Assembly (NCBI GenBank): GCA_949361645.1
Contig: OX442437.1
Location: 1,003,075 to 1,067,074 of the forward strand
Reading direction: 5' to 3'
DNA from: Spongilla lacustris
Taxonomy: Eukaryota > Porifera > Demospongiae > Spongillida > Spongillidae
DNA length: 64,000 nucleotides
Part shown: piece by piece, positions 22,368-33,440 of the stretch
How the letters are laid out: every line of letters starts with the position of its first letter
How positions within the stretch are numbered: the first letter of the stretch is position 1
Made by a program: the position numbers and the translations under genes
Notes under the pieces: model-generated
Databases searched by the model: none
Told to the model about the DNA's origin: nothing
The model's input: the letters and a program-made list of their open reading frames with translations, nothing else

Positions 22368-23657
22368 GTAAAATGCCCTACTAATTTTCTTTCAAGTAGC
22401 ACCTAATGTTACTCTTAGCAAACTGCTATAATTAACAAACACCTCACCACGTTAGTTGTGTTGATTTGTAAGAGTACTATGAAATGAGATATCTAGAACC
22501 ACTAGCAGGTTATTTTACAAAGATCACTAGAGAGTAAGGGGACCACTATTAAGAAAACAAATCCTATGCATAATATGCCCAAAGTATGACACAATCAACA
22601 ATTAGTAATTTAGTTAAGGATTCCACACTGTGCAGTACTTAACTTGGAACTGAAAAACAAAAGAGCAATCAGCCACATCAAAGGCTTTTTTGCAAAACAA
22701 ACCACAATAATCTAACCCAAGTTACATGAGTTCTGAGGACAGTAAAAGCAATTGTCCAAATAATCATTCAAATTCTAATTAATTGACCTGCTATTAACTA
22801 TATCCAACTTACAGTGGTACTGCTCTATAGTCATGGAGAATAGCACTCCACTTAGATTCCAGAATTCAACTTCCACATGATGTTGCAGTTGAGAGATTGG
22901 GTTTAGCTTTACCCCTATCATCATAGTACTGTGACTGTGAGAGATGGTACATAGATAACACAACACACACTACCAGATGGTACATTGACGACACAACATA
23001 CACTAAACGCAATTTAGAGAACCCCTAATATACAACATACAAGAGGTTCATTAAATGTAGCGTATGGTATTGCAGCTGTACATCAGTGGACTGTAAGTCC
23101 TATGACACTGCACCCACCATTGCATATTACTTTCCTTCACCATGACGACCTCAAGACTCACTGCTAGTACTCATCTATCATTTTCCACAACACGTAGCTG
23201 AAATCCCAAAGGAATACCAGCAAACAAAAATGTTGGTAAAAATAACAGAGAATGCTAGGTGTAATGAGGTGCTTTATTCGGAAGGCATGAGTGTAGGGCG
23301 ATGAATAAATAACAACTTACCAAACTGACAATGAAGCCTTCCACTTTTTTCTCATTGCAAACTATGAAAATAATAATCACATTGAAATCCATAAGTTTCA
23401 TTGTCATAAGTGCGCCATGATTTAATGCCCACCCTACCATCCAACTCGAGGGAGAGGCAATCTCTGCTATTTGTGCAGATCTGAATAACAAGTAACATAC
23501 ACACCTGAACCTTTGCCCATTGTAGTCATTATGACTGCCTTGTAATACAAAGGCAGTTCATTGCCTGATGTCATTAAGATGTGGTTAGAACTCTATGCAC
23601 TGTATTATAACTACTTTTAGTGCTAAGTACTCCCTTCCCCCTCTTTCCAAGTATCAC
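22368..23657. other. Stretch between repeat copies 1 and 2
   Basis: No convincing gene. Short minus-strand frames exist (for example 23255-23491) but show no recognisable domain. Confidence 0.35.
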
Positions 23658-23734
23658 AATGGCTCAGTTATAGTTTCAGTGGAATCAGATATTATCATAC
23701 AATGTGATTTCTGACTAGTTACATCATAGCCATC
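23658..23734. repeat. ~80-bp dispersed repeat, copy 2
   Basis: AATGGCTCAG start, ATCATAGCCATC end; very close to copy 3. Confidence 0.75.
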
Positions 23735-24003
23735 ATGACCAACTTATAAGACAAATGCCACATTTACAATGACACTCACCTGATTTTGAATATTCTTGAT
23801 TTCAATACCAGCCACACACTATAGTAGAAGAGATGACACACATATGAAGTTCAATCAGATGGGTGGGGCAAAATGATGTAATAGGTATATACACAAAGTA
23901 ACTTATTTATACATCTGGGTTGTGGAAATGTCGGTGACCTAGAATCCCATTCTTACTAAAGAAACCGCAATATGCAGCAATACACACACATTTACTAGCT
24001 TGC

Positions 24004-24080
24004 AATGGCTCAGTTACAGTTCCAGTGGAATCAGATATTATCATACAATGTGATTTCTGACTAGTTACATCACCGCCATT
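24004..24080. repeat. ~80-bp dispersed repeat, copy 3
   Basis: AATGGCTCAG start, ATCACCGCCATT end. On the minus strand it can be read as an open segment (GGDVTSQKSHCMII), so an exon origin cannot be excluded. Confidence 0.75.
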
Positions 24081-25397
24081 GGTGCCAATAGGTTTTGACA
24101 GGCTTGTCACTCACACAAACCTCTGCACATCTCTTCAGTAGCAGGACACTTAGATATTGTCACTGTGGTGGAATCTCAACACTGGACTGCACATCTTATT
24201 GTCTTGTGGGCAAATTACACACATGCCCTGTGGACAAGGTAACATACTGTTAGTCAATGCATGATGTAGCTATGTACAATTATAATATGATCCCGGGATA
24301 TGCTTGCATCCATCTTTTCAGTTACAAAATAACTGAAGTAACAGATACGGGTGCAGCCAATATATATACAAATCAAAGCATTCACCTAATTACCCCCTCA
24401 TTTAACTCCAAAACACAGCGTAACCCCCCCTCCCCCAGCATGTGTACTGCTCTGTTTCTACCATACAAACTAGAGCACGTGGTGACACCACACGTTACAG
24501 TTCAGGAAAACACGTGCACAACTGCAACTAGAACACGCACCCAAATCTGCAAGCTAGCTGCCCCCCCCCCCCCCCCCCCCAAACATCTATTTACAGAAGT
24601 GAAGTGGGAATCTTATCATGACCACTAAACAAAAGCAGATACAAGTTGAGAGCAACAGTGTGGGCAGCCTAGCAACAGTGTGCCGACGACATCATCAGTG
24701 CACTTAAAGCAAAGCTAGGCATGCCCCTTGATGGTGTCCCCCATGTGCATACCCAAGGTGACAATCCATTGTGTCACACAGGAATAATCACGGGGCAGAT
24801 ATATTTCGAGTACACTGTGTGGAGCCTGACACAATCCCACTAAGCCATGACCATTTTCCCTTTTAGCACAGTGCAGCAATGGTTTCGTTATCGACAATTG
24901 TGCTTAAAATAAAAATTATCGAAGCACAAAGGAATTAATTAACCAGTTACCAGATTTCACACGTTCACACCTACATCAGACAACAGTAATAGGATGATCA
25001 GATGTGTTGAACTATAAGCTTTACTTATACATATATATTACAATCTGGCTAACTTATGGTGCAGTTACAGGATTAATGCAACTGCAACAAACCAATTGCA
25101 AAATCACTGATAAAAATTCACATCCTTAAATCACAGTTAACACCACTCACATAGCACCCCAAATCTCAAGCCAGTACAAGTGCAAAATTGTAAAATTATG
25201 CGGCCAACTAAATAGCACAATGCTTGCTTACCTGGTGGTAATAATATTAAAAGCCATGGGTTCACCTGCCACAAAAGAACAATTAGAAATGGCAACAATC
25301 ATAAAACGTTTAATACCGAGTCCTATAATTAGTCCTATACGAATGTTTTGCTATCACTAAACTAGTACATCACAATACTTGTTAATCAATGTATCAC
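24081..25397. other. Stretch between repeat copies 3 and 4
   Basis: Contains a C-run at 24561-24580 and short frames only. No gene supported. Confidence 0.35.
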
Positions 25398-25470
25398 AAT
25401 AGCTCAGAAATGATAAAAGAATCAGTGATATTCATACTAGTCTGACTTTTGTTACATCATCATAGCCATC
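25398..25470. repeat. ~80-bp dispersed repeat, copy 4 (diverged)
   Basis: AATAGCTCAG start, ATCATAGCCATC end; the core reads CATACTAGTCTGACTT, shared with copy 5 rather than copies 1-3. Confidence 0.65.
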
Positions 25471-25742
25471 GTACTTACTAAGCCACGCCACTAACAGAAC
25501 CGCGAAACAAGTACGAACCAACCTGCCTTCGTGGAACCACCGCAGCCGCACCATCCAGACAATTTCATTACGCCTAGGACGGAGATGGTGCCTCCAGTTG
25601 CTGACAATCACCCCGTAGTTCCCATCCGTCCTTTTACGCACGTAGATAGAGAGCGCTATACAAAAAAATATATACACACACATATAATTAAAAATCACTG
25701 TACGTACTCGGGGATCAGACACCTATGACCGTACAACCGAAA

Positions 25743-25815
25743 AATGGCTCAGATATGATGATCGAATCAGGATTTTTCATACTAGTCTGACTTAAGTAAC
25801 ATCATCATCGCCATT
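25743..25815. repeat. ~80-bp dispersed repeat, copy 5 (diverged)
   Basis: AATGGCTCAG start, ATCATCGCCATT end, with the copy-4 type of core (CATACTAGTCTGACTT). Confidence 0.65.
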
Positions 25816-26984
25816 ACATGCAAGCAACACGCGAAACAACGCGATGATGTTGTTCCACTACTGACCTGCAACAGCGTTCCCTCCTTTGCTCCATATCGTT
25901 CCTTGGCCGCAGCTATCACTTCCAAGTAACTAAGGAGAACGTAGACGTGGAAAACACGTCAACGTAAGAGCCACGTAGCATGCCAATGCATTAATCCTCA
26001 CGCAGTAAAACGGAGAAGTTTCTAGAGTCGGTGATAGCAAGCAAACTCACGACACAGCCATCCACGTGTGAACTAAAAACCACCGTAAGTGTGCTCCAAA
26101 TAGATATGATCCAAAGCGTGCTTGCTGTGCGCATTGGTTCTACTGCGCATCTCGTCCGCGGACCGGTAATAAAAATAATTTTAAACGATTAGATAATTAT
26201 GTTTATAAAAATTAAAAAATAGTGATACATGTAGAGTGATTGAAGCAGTACTTTGTTTTATAAGGGGTAGTATAGACGAAGCAAAAGCACCTGCTGCTTG
26301 GTGGAGTTTGATTCGCCCCCCATACAAAAGAAAAAAAAAAAAAGAAAAAAAACTGGCCTCAATACTACTTTGCAGTACCAAACAAAGTCCCAAGTAAGTG
26401 TTCTGATCTGTACAAGGTATAGTAAAATCGCAGAAAGACTAGGATATATGGGACAGTTGTCACAGTGCACATCCTATAACCTATACTGCATCATTATTCC
26501 GTTTGATGCAAAGCATTTTATTTCAGCAAGTAGTCATGCAAGTAGACATGTACACCAGATGGGATGCAAATATAAATACCCATACAATTCATAAAAACCA
26601 CACACATGTACGCATACAAGTACACACTCATGTAATATATGTGTTAGGTTACCATCGGTTGGATTGTACATGTATAAGTCTTGTGCATGCAAATATGATA
26701 AAGGCCTGTAGTTCACCACTGCACTCCATACAAGATGTTCCTCATAATTCCTTGCAATGTGGTAAAAAAGTCTATCAAGGAATGCTATTAGTTAGAACTT
26801 CTCTAATGTTTACATGTACATATCAATCTTCTAAACATGTACTTATGTGAAATTAATCGTGTGTGGGTGATTGGGAATTACCCCTCTACTCTTTCCTCTC
26901 ACCCCACAAATAATAAATGGGTGGTTTCATCAATGCAACTCTGTCCATATGCCATTTTAAATGTTAACTGAAACTTGGCTTGTA
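25816..26984. other. Intergenic stretch
   Basis: An A-rich run at 26330-26351; no gene seen. Confidence 0.4.
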
Positions 26985-27345
26985 AGGGAGGGGAGGGGAT
27001 GGCAGGGAATGGAGGGGATGGAGGGGATGGAGGGGATGGGAGAGGGGAGGGGATGGGATAGGAGAGGGGAGGGGATGGATAGGAGAGGGGAGGGGATGGG
27101 ATAGGAGAGGGGAGGGGATGGGATAGGAGAGGGGAGGGGATGGGATAGGAGAGGGGAGGGGATGGGATAGGAGAGGGGAGGGGATGGGATAGGAGAGGGG
27201 AGGGGATGGGATAGGAGAGGGGAGGGGATGGGATAGGAGAGGGGAGGGGATGGGATAGGAGAGGGGAGGGGATGGGATAGGAGAGGGGAGGGGATGGGAT
27301 AGGAGAGGGGAGGGGATGGGATAGGAGAGGGGAGGGCCGGGAGGG
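26985..27345 (+). repeat. G-rich 22-bp minisatellite
   Basis: About fourteen copies of a 22-bp unit (GGATAGGAGAGGGGAGGGGA plus TG), preceded by shorter GGATGGAGG units. The plus strand is pure purine apart from T, so the tract could form triplex or quadruplex DNA. The long Pro/Ser-rich frame on the minus strand is a product of the repeat. Confidence 0.95.
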
Positions 27346-27431
27346 GAAGAGTAGGAGGAAGAGATTGAAGAACTAAATTCCTATAGGTGCTCATCCAAAG
27401 ATCCCACATTGTAATGAAAAATTCCCCACTC

Positions 27432-27645
27432 CCCCCCCAAATAATGATAATAATAATAATAATGATTGCAAGGCAGCCTCTTGTATAGTGTAGTTATATA
27501 GTTTATTAGTGTAGTTATAATTATAATATTATATATATATAGTGTAGTTATATATAACATATAGTTTTGTGTGCATGTATACATATTCATTTGCGTTTTT
27601 GTGCTTTGCTTGTAATCCTTGTATTGTAATTATAATAATAGAATG
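27432..27645 (+). mobile_element. Very short 3' end copy of the 28-30 kb retrotransposon
   Basis: After (TAA)n at 27436-27461, the sequence GCAAGGCAGCCTCTTGTATA matches the last codons and stop of the 28251-30232 element. It is followed by its 3' UTR motif (GTGCATGTATACATATTCAT) and another AATAATA end at 27632-27640. A near-minimal 5'-truncated insertion. Confidence 0.7.
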
Positions 27646-28095
27646 TAGAAAACATTCCACCAATGATGCCAGGTGTCAGGAGCTGAGGTGGGTGTGCATC
27701 CCACTGGCTGTGGAGACCTTTGGGCACTGGGGGAAGGAGGCCCAAAACGTGTTCTCACGCCTAGCATCTTTACTGTCCATCCACCAAGGTCCCCCCAAAT
27801 CTGTTGCCCTGTTTGACATCTACAGCAGAATGAACATGTGTCTAGTCAGATCAATATCCAGGGCCATCATGGGCAGGGTAGTAGTTCTTTAGGACATTTG
27901 TGTGTGGTGCAGTGTAGTGCAGTGTAGTGTAGTATAGTGTAGCCTGAGTTAGTTTTTTGTACAGTTTGTGAGTCGTGTATGTAATGTATTATTTCAATAA
28001 TAAGTGTTGTTATGTCTCAAGTTTTGTGCATTTGCATGTATACATATATTCATTTGTACTTTGCTTGTAACCATTGTATTGTTTCATAATAATAA
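27640..28095 (+). mobile_element. Retrotransposon C-terminal piece with 3' UTR
   Basis: The frame to 27892 encodes the end of the endonuclease region (CRKHSTNDARCQEL, PLAVETFGHWGKEAQ, DIYSRMNMCLVRSISRAI). It is followed by a GTGTAGTGCA-type repeat (27905-27945) and a 3' UTR that matches 30139-30230 closely. Both ends abut AATAAT tracts. Confidence 0.8.
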
Positions 28096-28250
28096 TGTCC
28101 CGTTCGATGGCAACTGGATGTTAGTCTCCTCACCTTCTCCGTTCCAGTGTATTGTTTTTTGTTTAGTAACTGTGTAGCTTAAACTGTAATAATGTTGTAA
28201 ATGTACAAGGTATTTTACATGTATTAAATTATTAAAAATAATAATAATAA
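28096..28250. other. Unassigned segment ending in (TAA)n
   Basis: Probably another short 3'-end insertion, since it too ends in a TAA tract (28230-28252), but I cannot match its coding part. Confidence 0.35.
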
Positions 28251-30232
28251 TAATAATTGCAATTAGGGGTGGCAGTTCCAGGTGGTGCGGAGTCAATCAT
28301 TCATGGTCTGAGGGCGACGTGGGAGAACAATGATGGCCTTGACATTGCTCTTCTCAAGGTTGATTTCTGTAATGCTTTTAATTGTGTCTCCCGTCAGGTG
28401 CTGTTGGATGAGTGTCTCAGTGTTTTTCCAGGAATTTACAAGTGGGCCAAGTGGTGTTATTCTTCATCATCTCATCTATTCTACAACAATTGGGTCATTT
28501 CATCATCATCAGGAGTTCAGCAAGGAGACCCACTGGGTCCACTTCTTTTTTGCCTTGTGCTACACAAGCTAGTGATGAGAATAGAAACACTTAATGCCAA
28601 TCTTTTAGCCAATTGCTGGTTTATTGATGATGGTTGTGTTGTGGGTTCACCTGGGCTTCTTGCAGCAGTCATTAAGCTGATCCAATCTGATGGTCCATCA
28701 CTGGGTTTGCATATCAATTTGGAAAAATCTGAGGTGGTTTATTTGAATAAAAAGGTTGAGTCTGATGATTTCTTTCCAGAACAGATTTCAAAACATGATA
28801 ACCCAGATTTTGAGATACTTGGGGTACCTGTTGGATCAGCAATCCACACATCAGCCTTTTTACAACACAAAGTGGAGAAGGCCATTAGGCTTATGGAAAT
28901 GCTTGAACAACTTGATGACCCTCAGGTGGCATACACTTTATTGAGAACTTGTGTTTCTTTTGGTAAGTTTTGTTATTACATCAGAACAATTCCACCATCT
29001 CTGGTAAAGGAAGCAGCATTATCTTTTGATATTTGTGTGCGATCGTGTTTTCAATCAATCATCTCCAGCAATCTTTCTGATAGTCAATGGATGCAATGTA
29101 CCCTTGATCTCAAGCATGGTGGTTTGGGTTTGAGAAAGGTCAGTGAGCATACAAATGCTGCTTACATTGCATCAGTGATCGCCAACTCTTCCACAATCAA
29201 GGATCATATTTGCAGGAATGCGCTTTCAGGTGAATGTGCTCACCTAAGGAAAGCTGTTGAAGATTACAACCTCACTGTTGGTCTGTCAGATGGTTTGTGC
29301 ACTCCTTTTCCAGTTGTAGTAACACAAAAGAAACTGTCATCCACCATTGATGATATGAACTATAAAACTCTTTTCCAGTCGACTCCACTTCCAGTTGACA
29401 GAGCCAGACTAACAGCAGTCTCTGCTCCACATGCTTCAGCATGGCTATCAGTGATTCCAAACGAGCAACTAGGTCTATCACTATCACCACATGAATGGAG
29501 AGCTGTAGCTAGATGGTGGTTGGGGGCAGAAGTTTTTAGTGAAGACTCCAAGTGTCCATTTTGCCATCATGACCAAGGTAGGTCTGGGCACCATGCGACT
29601 GTTTGTAAAGTGAATGGCGATCTAACCAGACGTCACAACGCTATTCGCGATACAATTTTTCGCATGGCTTCTCAGGCAGCCCTTTCACCTCATCTGGAAA
29701 AACCATACATTCTGCCTGGTATCAAGCAGAAACCGGCTGATATTTACATTCCTAACTGGTCTAGAGGTGAACCTCTAGCAATGGACATCACTGTTGTCAG
29801 CCCTACACAGGTTCATCTCTTAGATTACCACCATCCACAGTCTGAACAACTTTGTGCTGCTCATTGGAGAGAGGAACAAAAGCGGAAGAAGTACGAACAA
29901 AGTTTAGATGCCGAACATATACTTTTTGTTCCTTTGGCTGTTGAGTCTTTTGGTGGTTGGGGCACAGCTAGTATTCCAATTTTCAAGACTCTGGCCAGAA
30001 TGGTGGCCAACAGATCAGATCAGCCAGTTTCATCAGTATCTTGCTGGCTATATCAAAGGCTTGCCATTGCTCTGCAGAAGAACAATGCCCGTGCAATGAT
30101 TGCTAGGCAGCCTCTTGTTTAGTAGTGTAGTTTATTTTGTTGTGTCTCAAGTTTTGTGCATTTGCATGTATACATATATCCATTTGTACTTTGCTTGTAA
30201 CTGTTGTATTGTTTCATAATAATAATAATAAT
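28251..30232 (+). mobile_element. Best-preserved non-LTR retrotransposon: RT plus restriction-like endonuclease
   Basis: An open frame of 621 codons (28257-30122). RT motif A is at residues 34-41 (KVDFCNAF), motif B at 86-97 (GVQQGDPLGPLL), motif C FIDD at 122-125, and the GPSLGLHINLEKSE segment at 146-159. The thumb follows, then a CCHC finger (C433, C436, H445 or H446, C450) and the endonuclease signature with D495 and D510 separated by 14 residues (KPADIYIP...AMDITVV). Family knowledge: CCHC plus PD-X12-14-D after the RT defines the restriction-like endonuclease of R2/R4-type elements, which nick the target for reverse transcription. The frame starts inside the RT fingers (VPGGAESIIHGL) right at a (TAA)n tract, so it is 5'-truncated and not autonomous. 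The 3' UTR ends in (TAA)n at 30218-30250. Confidence 0.9.
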
Positions 30233-30252
30233 AGTAATAATAATAATAATTA

Positions 30253-30968
30253 CACAATGACTTAGCTTTGGAGCCTCAAGAGATGCAAGTCCTATTAAAA
30301 TGGTGGCTAGGTCTACCTGTCTTCTCAGCTGACAGTAAATGTCCCTTCTGCTCAAGTGCCCTTGATCCAGATTGCCACCACGCCCTTACATGTCGTTCTG
30401 GAGGGGACGTCATTGCACGGCACAATAAGCTGAGAGACTGTGTTGCCAATCTGTGCTCCAAAGCATGCTTATCTCCTCAACTGGAGAAAGGTCCAGGCAT
30501 AGACTTTTCTAGGCCAGCTGATGTGCTGGTGCCAAACTGGTCCCTCTCCAACCCTGCAGCTTTTGACCTGAAAGTCGTTCATCCGCTTAATACGGACTTG
30601 ATTCTGGAAGCAAGTTTGGCTTCAGGCAACTCTGCAGAGGTTGGTGAGATTGAAAAGCATGCCAAGAATGATCAGATGTGTGCAAGGTTGGGCTGGACAT
30701 GTATTCCATTAGTGGTGGAAGTCTATGGTGGTTGGGGATGTGAAGCCAAAGAATGCTACTCTAGATTGAGCAAGAGGCTAGCTATGCAAGTGGGAATCTG
30801 TGAAACTGAGGCACTGTGCCAAATGTACTGCCTGCTGGCTGTCACACTGATGAGGCAGAATGCAAGAGCCATCCTCCTCAGATGTGCCCGTGCTCCCCTT
30901 CTTGAGTATTAAACTTAATTGTGTTATGTAATGAAATTATTATTCTACTATAATAATAATAATAATAA
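30253..30968 (+). mobile_element. Retrotransposon endonuclease-domain piece with open frame
   Basis: The open frame 30268-30912 begins at the WWLGLP segment and holds the CCHC finger (CPFCSSALDPDCHHALTC), RPADVLVPNWSLSNPAAFD (PAD, 14 residues, D) and the PLVVEVYGGWG tail. It is a different subfamily from its neighbours. Bounded by (TAA)n on both sides (30218-30250 and 30951-30970). Confidence 0.85.
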
Positions 30969-30969
30969 T

Positions 30970-31198
30970 ACTGGCACATGATACTTTCTCCAGGCTGGCA
31001 TCCTTCCTGGCCATTCACCAGTCCTTCCCCAAGGCAGTAGTTGTGGCTGAAATTTATGGCCGGTTGAATGTGGTCCTGGTTCGGTCCATTGCTAGAGCCA
31101 TCCTGGCCAGGGAGCTTCCACCCTCCTAACTTACTATTAGTAGTTTAGTTGTATTCAGTATACGTGTATATATATTGTTTTATGACCTTTAATAATAA
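30970..31198 (+). mobile_element. Recent 229-bp 3' end insertion of the 6-7.3 kb subfamily
   Basis: Apart from two or three substitutions this is identical to about 7078-7310, covering the last 50 codons, stop, 3' UTR and AATAATAA end. It sits exactly between TAA tracts. A clear 5'-truncated copy. Confidence 0.85.
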
Positions 31199-31284
31199 TA
31201 ACAATACATGTATTGTGAATAATAATAATAATAATAATAATCTGTTTACTAGATATTCTGCATTGTAATATAATTATGTATACA

Positions 31285-31350
<66 letters not shown>

Positions 31351-31379
31351 TATTATTATTATATGCTTTCGCCTCCCAA

Positions 31380-31424
<45 letters not shown>
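31199..31424. repeat. Long (TAA)n microsatellite in two blocks
   Basis: (AAT)n tracts at 31219-31241, 31286-31350 with a short inverted TTA segment at 31350-31361, and 31380-31424. This is the preferred neighbourhood of the retrotransposon pieces. Confidence 0.95.
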
Positions 31425-31425
<1 letters not shown>

Positions 31426-32464
31426 GTCTGCGCTCTCTCTCACTCCATGCTCCTGCCGCTTTTATTGCGTCTTTGATTTCTTCTGGCCATGGATGCTTGG
31501 ACAATACTCTTCTTCAACAGGCAGTCACATTGTACAATGCCAAAGTTTCTCCACCAGATACACTCACTGTTGAATCAGTATTAGCTTCTCCACCAACACA
31601 AAAGGCTCTGTCCTCCAAAATTGACATGAACCTCTTCCATGGTTTGTTAGAGAGTGCTTCTCCTGCCAACAAGGCTCGCCTCTTATCTGAATCAGCGCCC
31701 CATGCTGCTGCCTGGTTATCAGTGGTTCCTTCTATTGAACTTGGTTTACACTTGGAACCCAATGAGTACCAGGTGGCAGTCAGGTGGTGGCTGGGATTGG
31801 ACACATCGGGGACTGCAATGTGCCCTTTCTGCCCAGGTGTTGGTCTGGACCCTTTGGGTCATCATTGTGTCACTTGCCGACATGGTGGAGATGTAGTGTG
31901 GTGACACAACCTCCTGCGTGAAGCCATAGCTAGTTTGTGCCACACTGCCCATCTCCAGTATAGCAGTGGAGAAAGGTGGTGGAGGTCATGACCATACTCG
32001 TCCAGCTGATGTATTGATTGCGGGTGGGATAGAGGCAAACATGCAGCTTTGGACATCACCGTGGCTTCACCACTTTGCCCTGCCATCCTACCTGAAGCTA
32101 GCCATCAATCTGGAGCTGCAGCTAACGGTGCTGAGCTAAGAAAGCTTATGCTAACAGCACCAAGTGCATGGAACTGGGCTGGACATGTATCCCCATGGCT
32201 GTTGAAACATTTGGTCATTGGGGTAGGAAGGCTCAGGGTGTATTGTCTAGGTTGGCATCCCACCTGTCAATTAGCCTCTCCCAGCCCAGTGCTGCAATGG
32301 TTGCCGACATTTATGGACGTCTCAACATCATCTTGGTGAGGTCAGTGTCCAGAGCCATCCTCTCCAGACTACCACAATCAGGCTGAATTTATTTAGCTAA
32401 TTGTAACAATGTAACACATTTATTACTCGTATTTGGTTCTTTTGTCATGTATACTTGACAATTT
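31425..32464 (+). mobile_element. Retrotransposon piece, thumb to C-terminus, broken frame
   Basis: Begins right after (TAA)n with GLRSLSLHAPAAFIAS-like coding sequence. The frame 31473-31904 carries WLSVVPSIELGLHLEPNE, WWLGLDTSG and the CCHC finger. It stops at a TGA (31902-31904) where relatives have Arg in VxRHN, and frameshifts follow. The tail is open again at 32168-32386 (PMAVETFGHWG, IYGRLNIILVRSVSRAIL). A TAA tract at 32465-32488 ends it. Confidence 0.85.
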
Positions 32465-33200
32465 TAATAATAATAATAACAATAATAATATCAATTTCCT
32501 CGCCTCACTCATCAGCTTGGCTATCTATCACACCTTCCCCATGTCTTAACCTTCATCTTGATCCCTCTGAGTTTCAAGTAGCCATTAAGTGGTGGTTAGG
32601 GCTTCCTGTGAGTCTAGCTCAGCTCTGCCCTCAATGCATGTCCCATTCTTTGGACCACTTTGGTCACCATGCTATGTTATGCAAAAAAGGCCCTAATGTG
32701 GGTTTTCACCACAACATAATCTGAGACACCCTTTTTGATATTTGTCAGCATGCATGCTGGGTGCAGAATCTGAAGCAGAAAGCAGTCTGGGTCATGACGC
32801 ATGGCAAACTTGTCCTGTTGATATCCTCATCTCTATCTGGGAGTTGGGCAAGCCTGCAGCAATGGATCTTTGCATCACATCCCTGCTTAATAAAAAAAAA
32901 CCCCTTCAAGTAGCGTGTGTGATGCCAGGTTGAGCAGCAATGCAGGCAGAAAAGAGAAAACACCACAGTAATGATGCAAAATTCAAGAGCTAGGCTGGGT
33001 TTGCATCCCTCAGGTGGTAGAGTCTTTTTGATGTTGGGGACCAGAATCTCAATGCAGTCTTTCTAGACTTGCTGATTATAAGCCATATTGAACTTGACCC
33101 TGACGAGAGCCAACTGCAAGGCCATTTTGTCTAGAGTCTGTGTTTAACTTTGCTGTGTGTGCTTATGTAATATGTAAAATTATGTATCTATTAATATACA
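32465..33200 (+). mobile_element. Retrotransposon piece, diverged subfamily
   Basis: Starts in a TAA tract. The frame 32455-32724 carries HSSAWLSITPSPCLNLHLDP, IKWWLGLP and a finger (CPQC...FGHHAMLC). Decay increases downstream; a degenerate endonuclease segment (WELGKPAAMDLCITS) is visible at about 32840-32880. Confidence 0.75.
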
Positions 33201-33440
33201 CAAAAATAATAATAACACTATCACATCTTGCCACTCGTCTGGCCATACCCATGATGTGCACCAAGTCCAAGGCCACTGCTTCCATTTATGGCAGACTCAG
33301 CCTCACTTTGATGAGGTCCTGTGCAAGAGCTCTGCTATCAAGAGCTGGACCTTCATTGGTCATCTCTGGTTGACAGTATTGTATTTCTTTTGTAGTTCCT
33401 GAGTATGTTAGTTATTTTAATAATCATAAAACAATGATCT
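33200..33440 (+). mobile_element. Retrotransposon C-terminal piece, sister of 7317-7725
   Basis: Follows AATAATAATAA at 33204-33214. The frame ends SIYGRLSLTLMRSCARALLS and matches the minus-strand piece at 7355-7666. The 3' UTR runs to TAATAATCAT near 33417-33427. Confidence 0.8.

Noticed and set aside
24257..24628. 123-codon frame
   Set aside because: Includes a C-run coding Pro and low-complexity sequence; no domain.
22286..25815. Calling the ~80-bp repeats a proven MITE family
   Set aside because: Complementary ends are only 6 bp and no target duplication is visible, so the type is left open.
26957..27409. 150-codon Pro/Ser/Leu-rich minus-strand frame
   Set aside because: Produced entirely by the 22-bp G-rich minisatellite; no non-repeat coding part.
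31249..31504. Frames of repeated Asn, Ile or Tyr
   Set aside because: Translations of (TAA)n.
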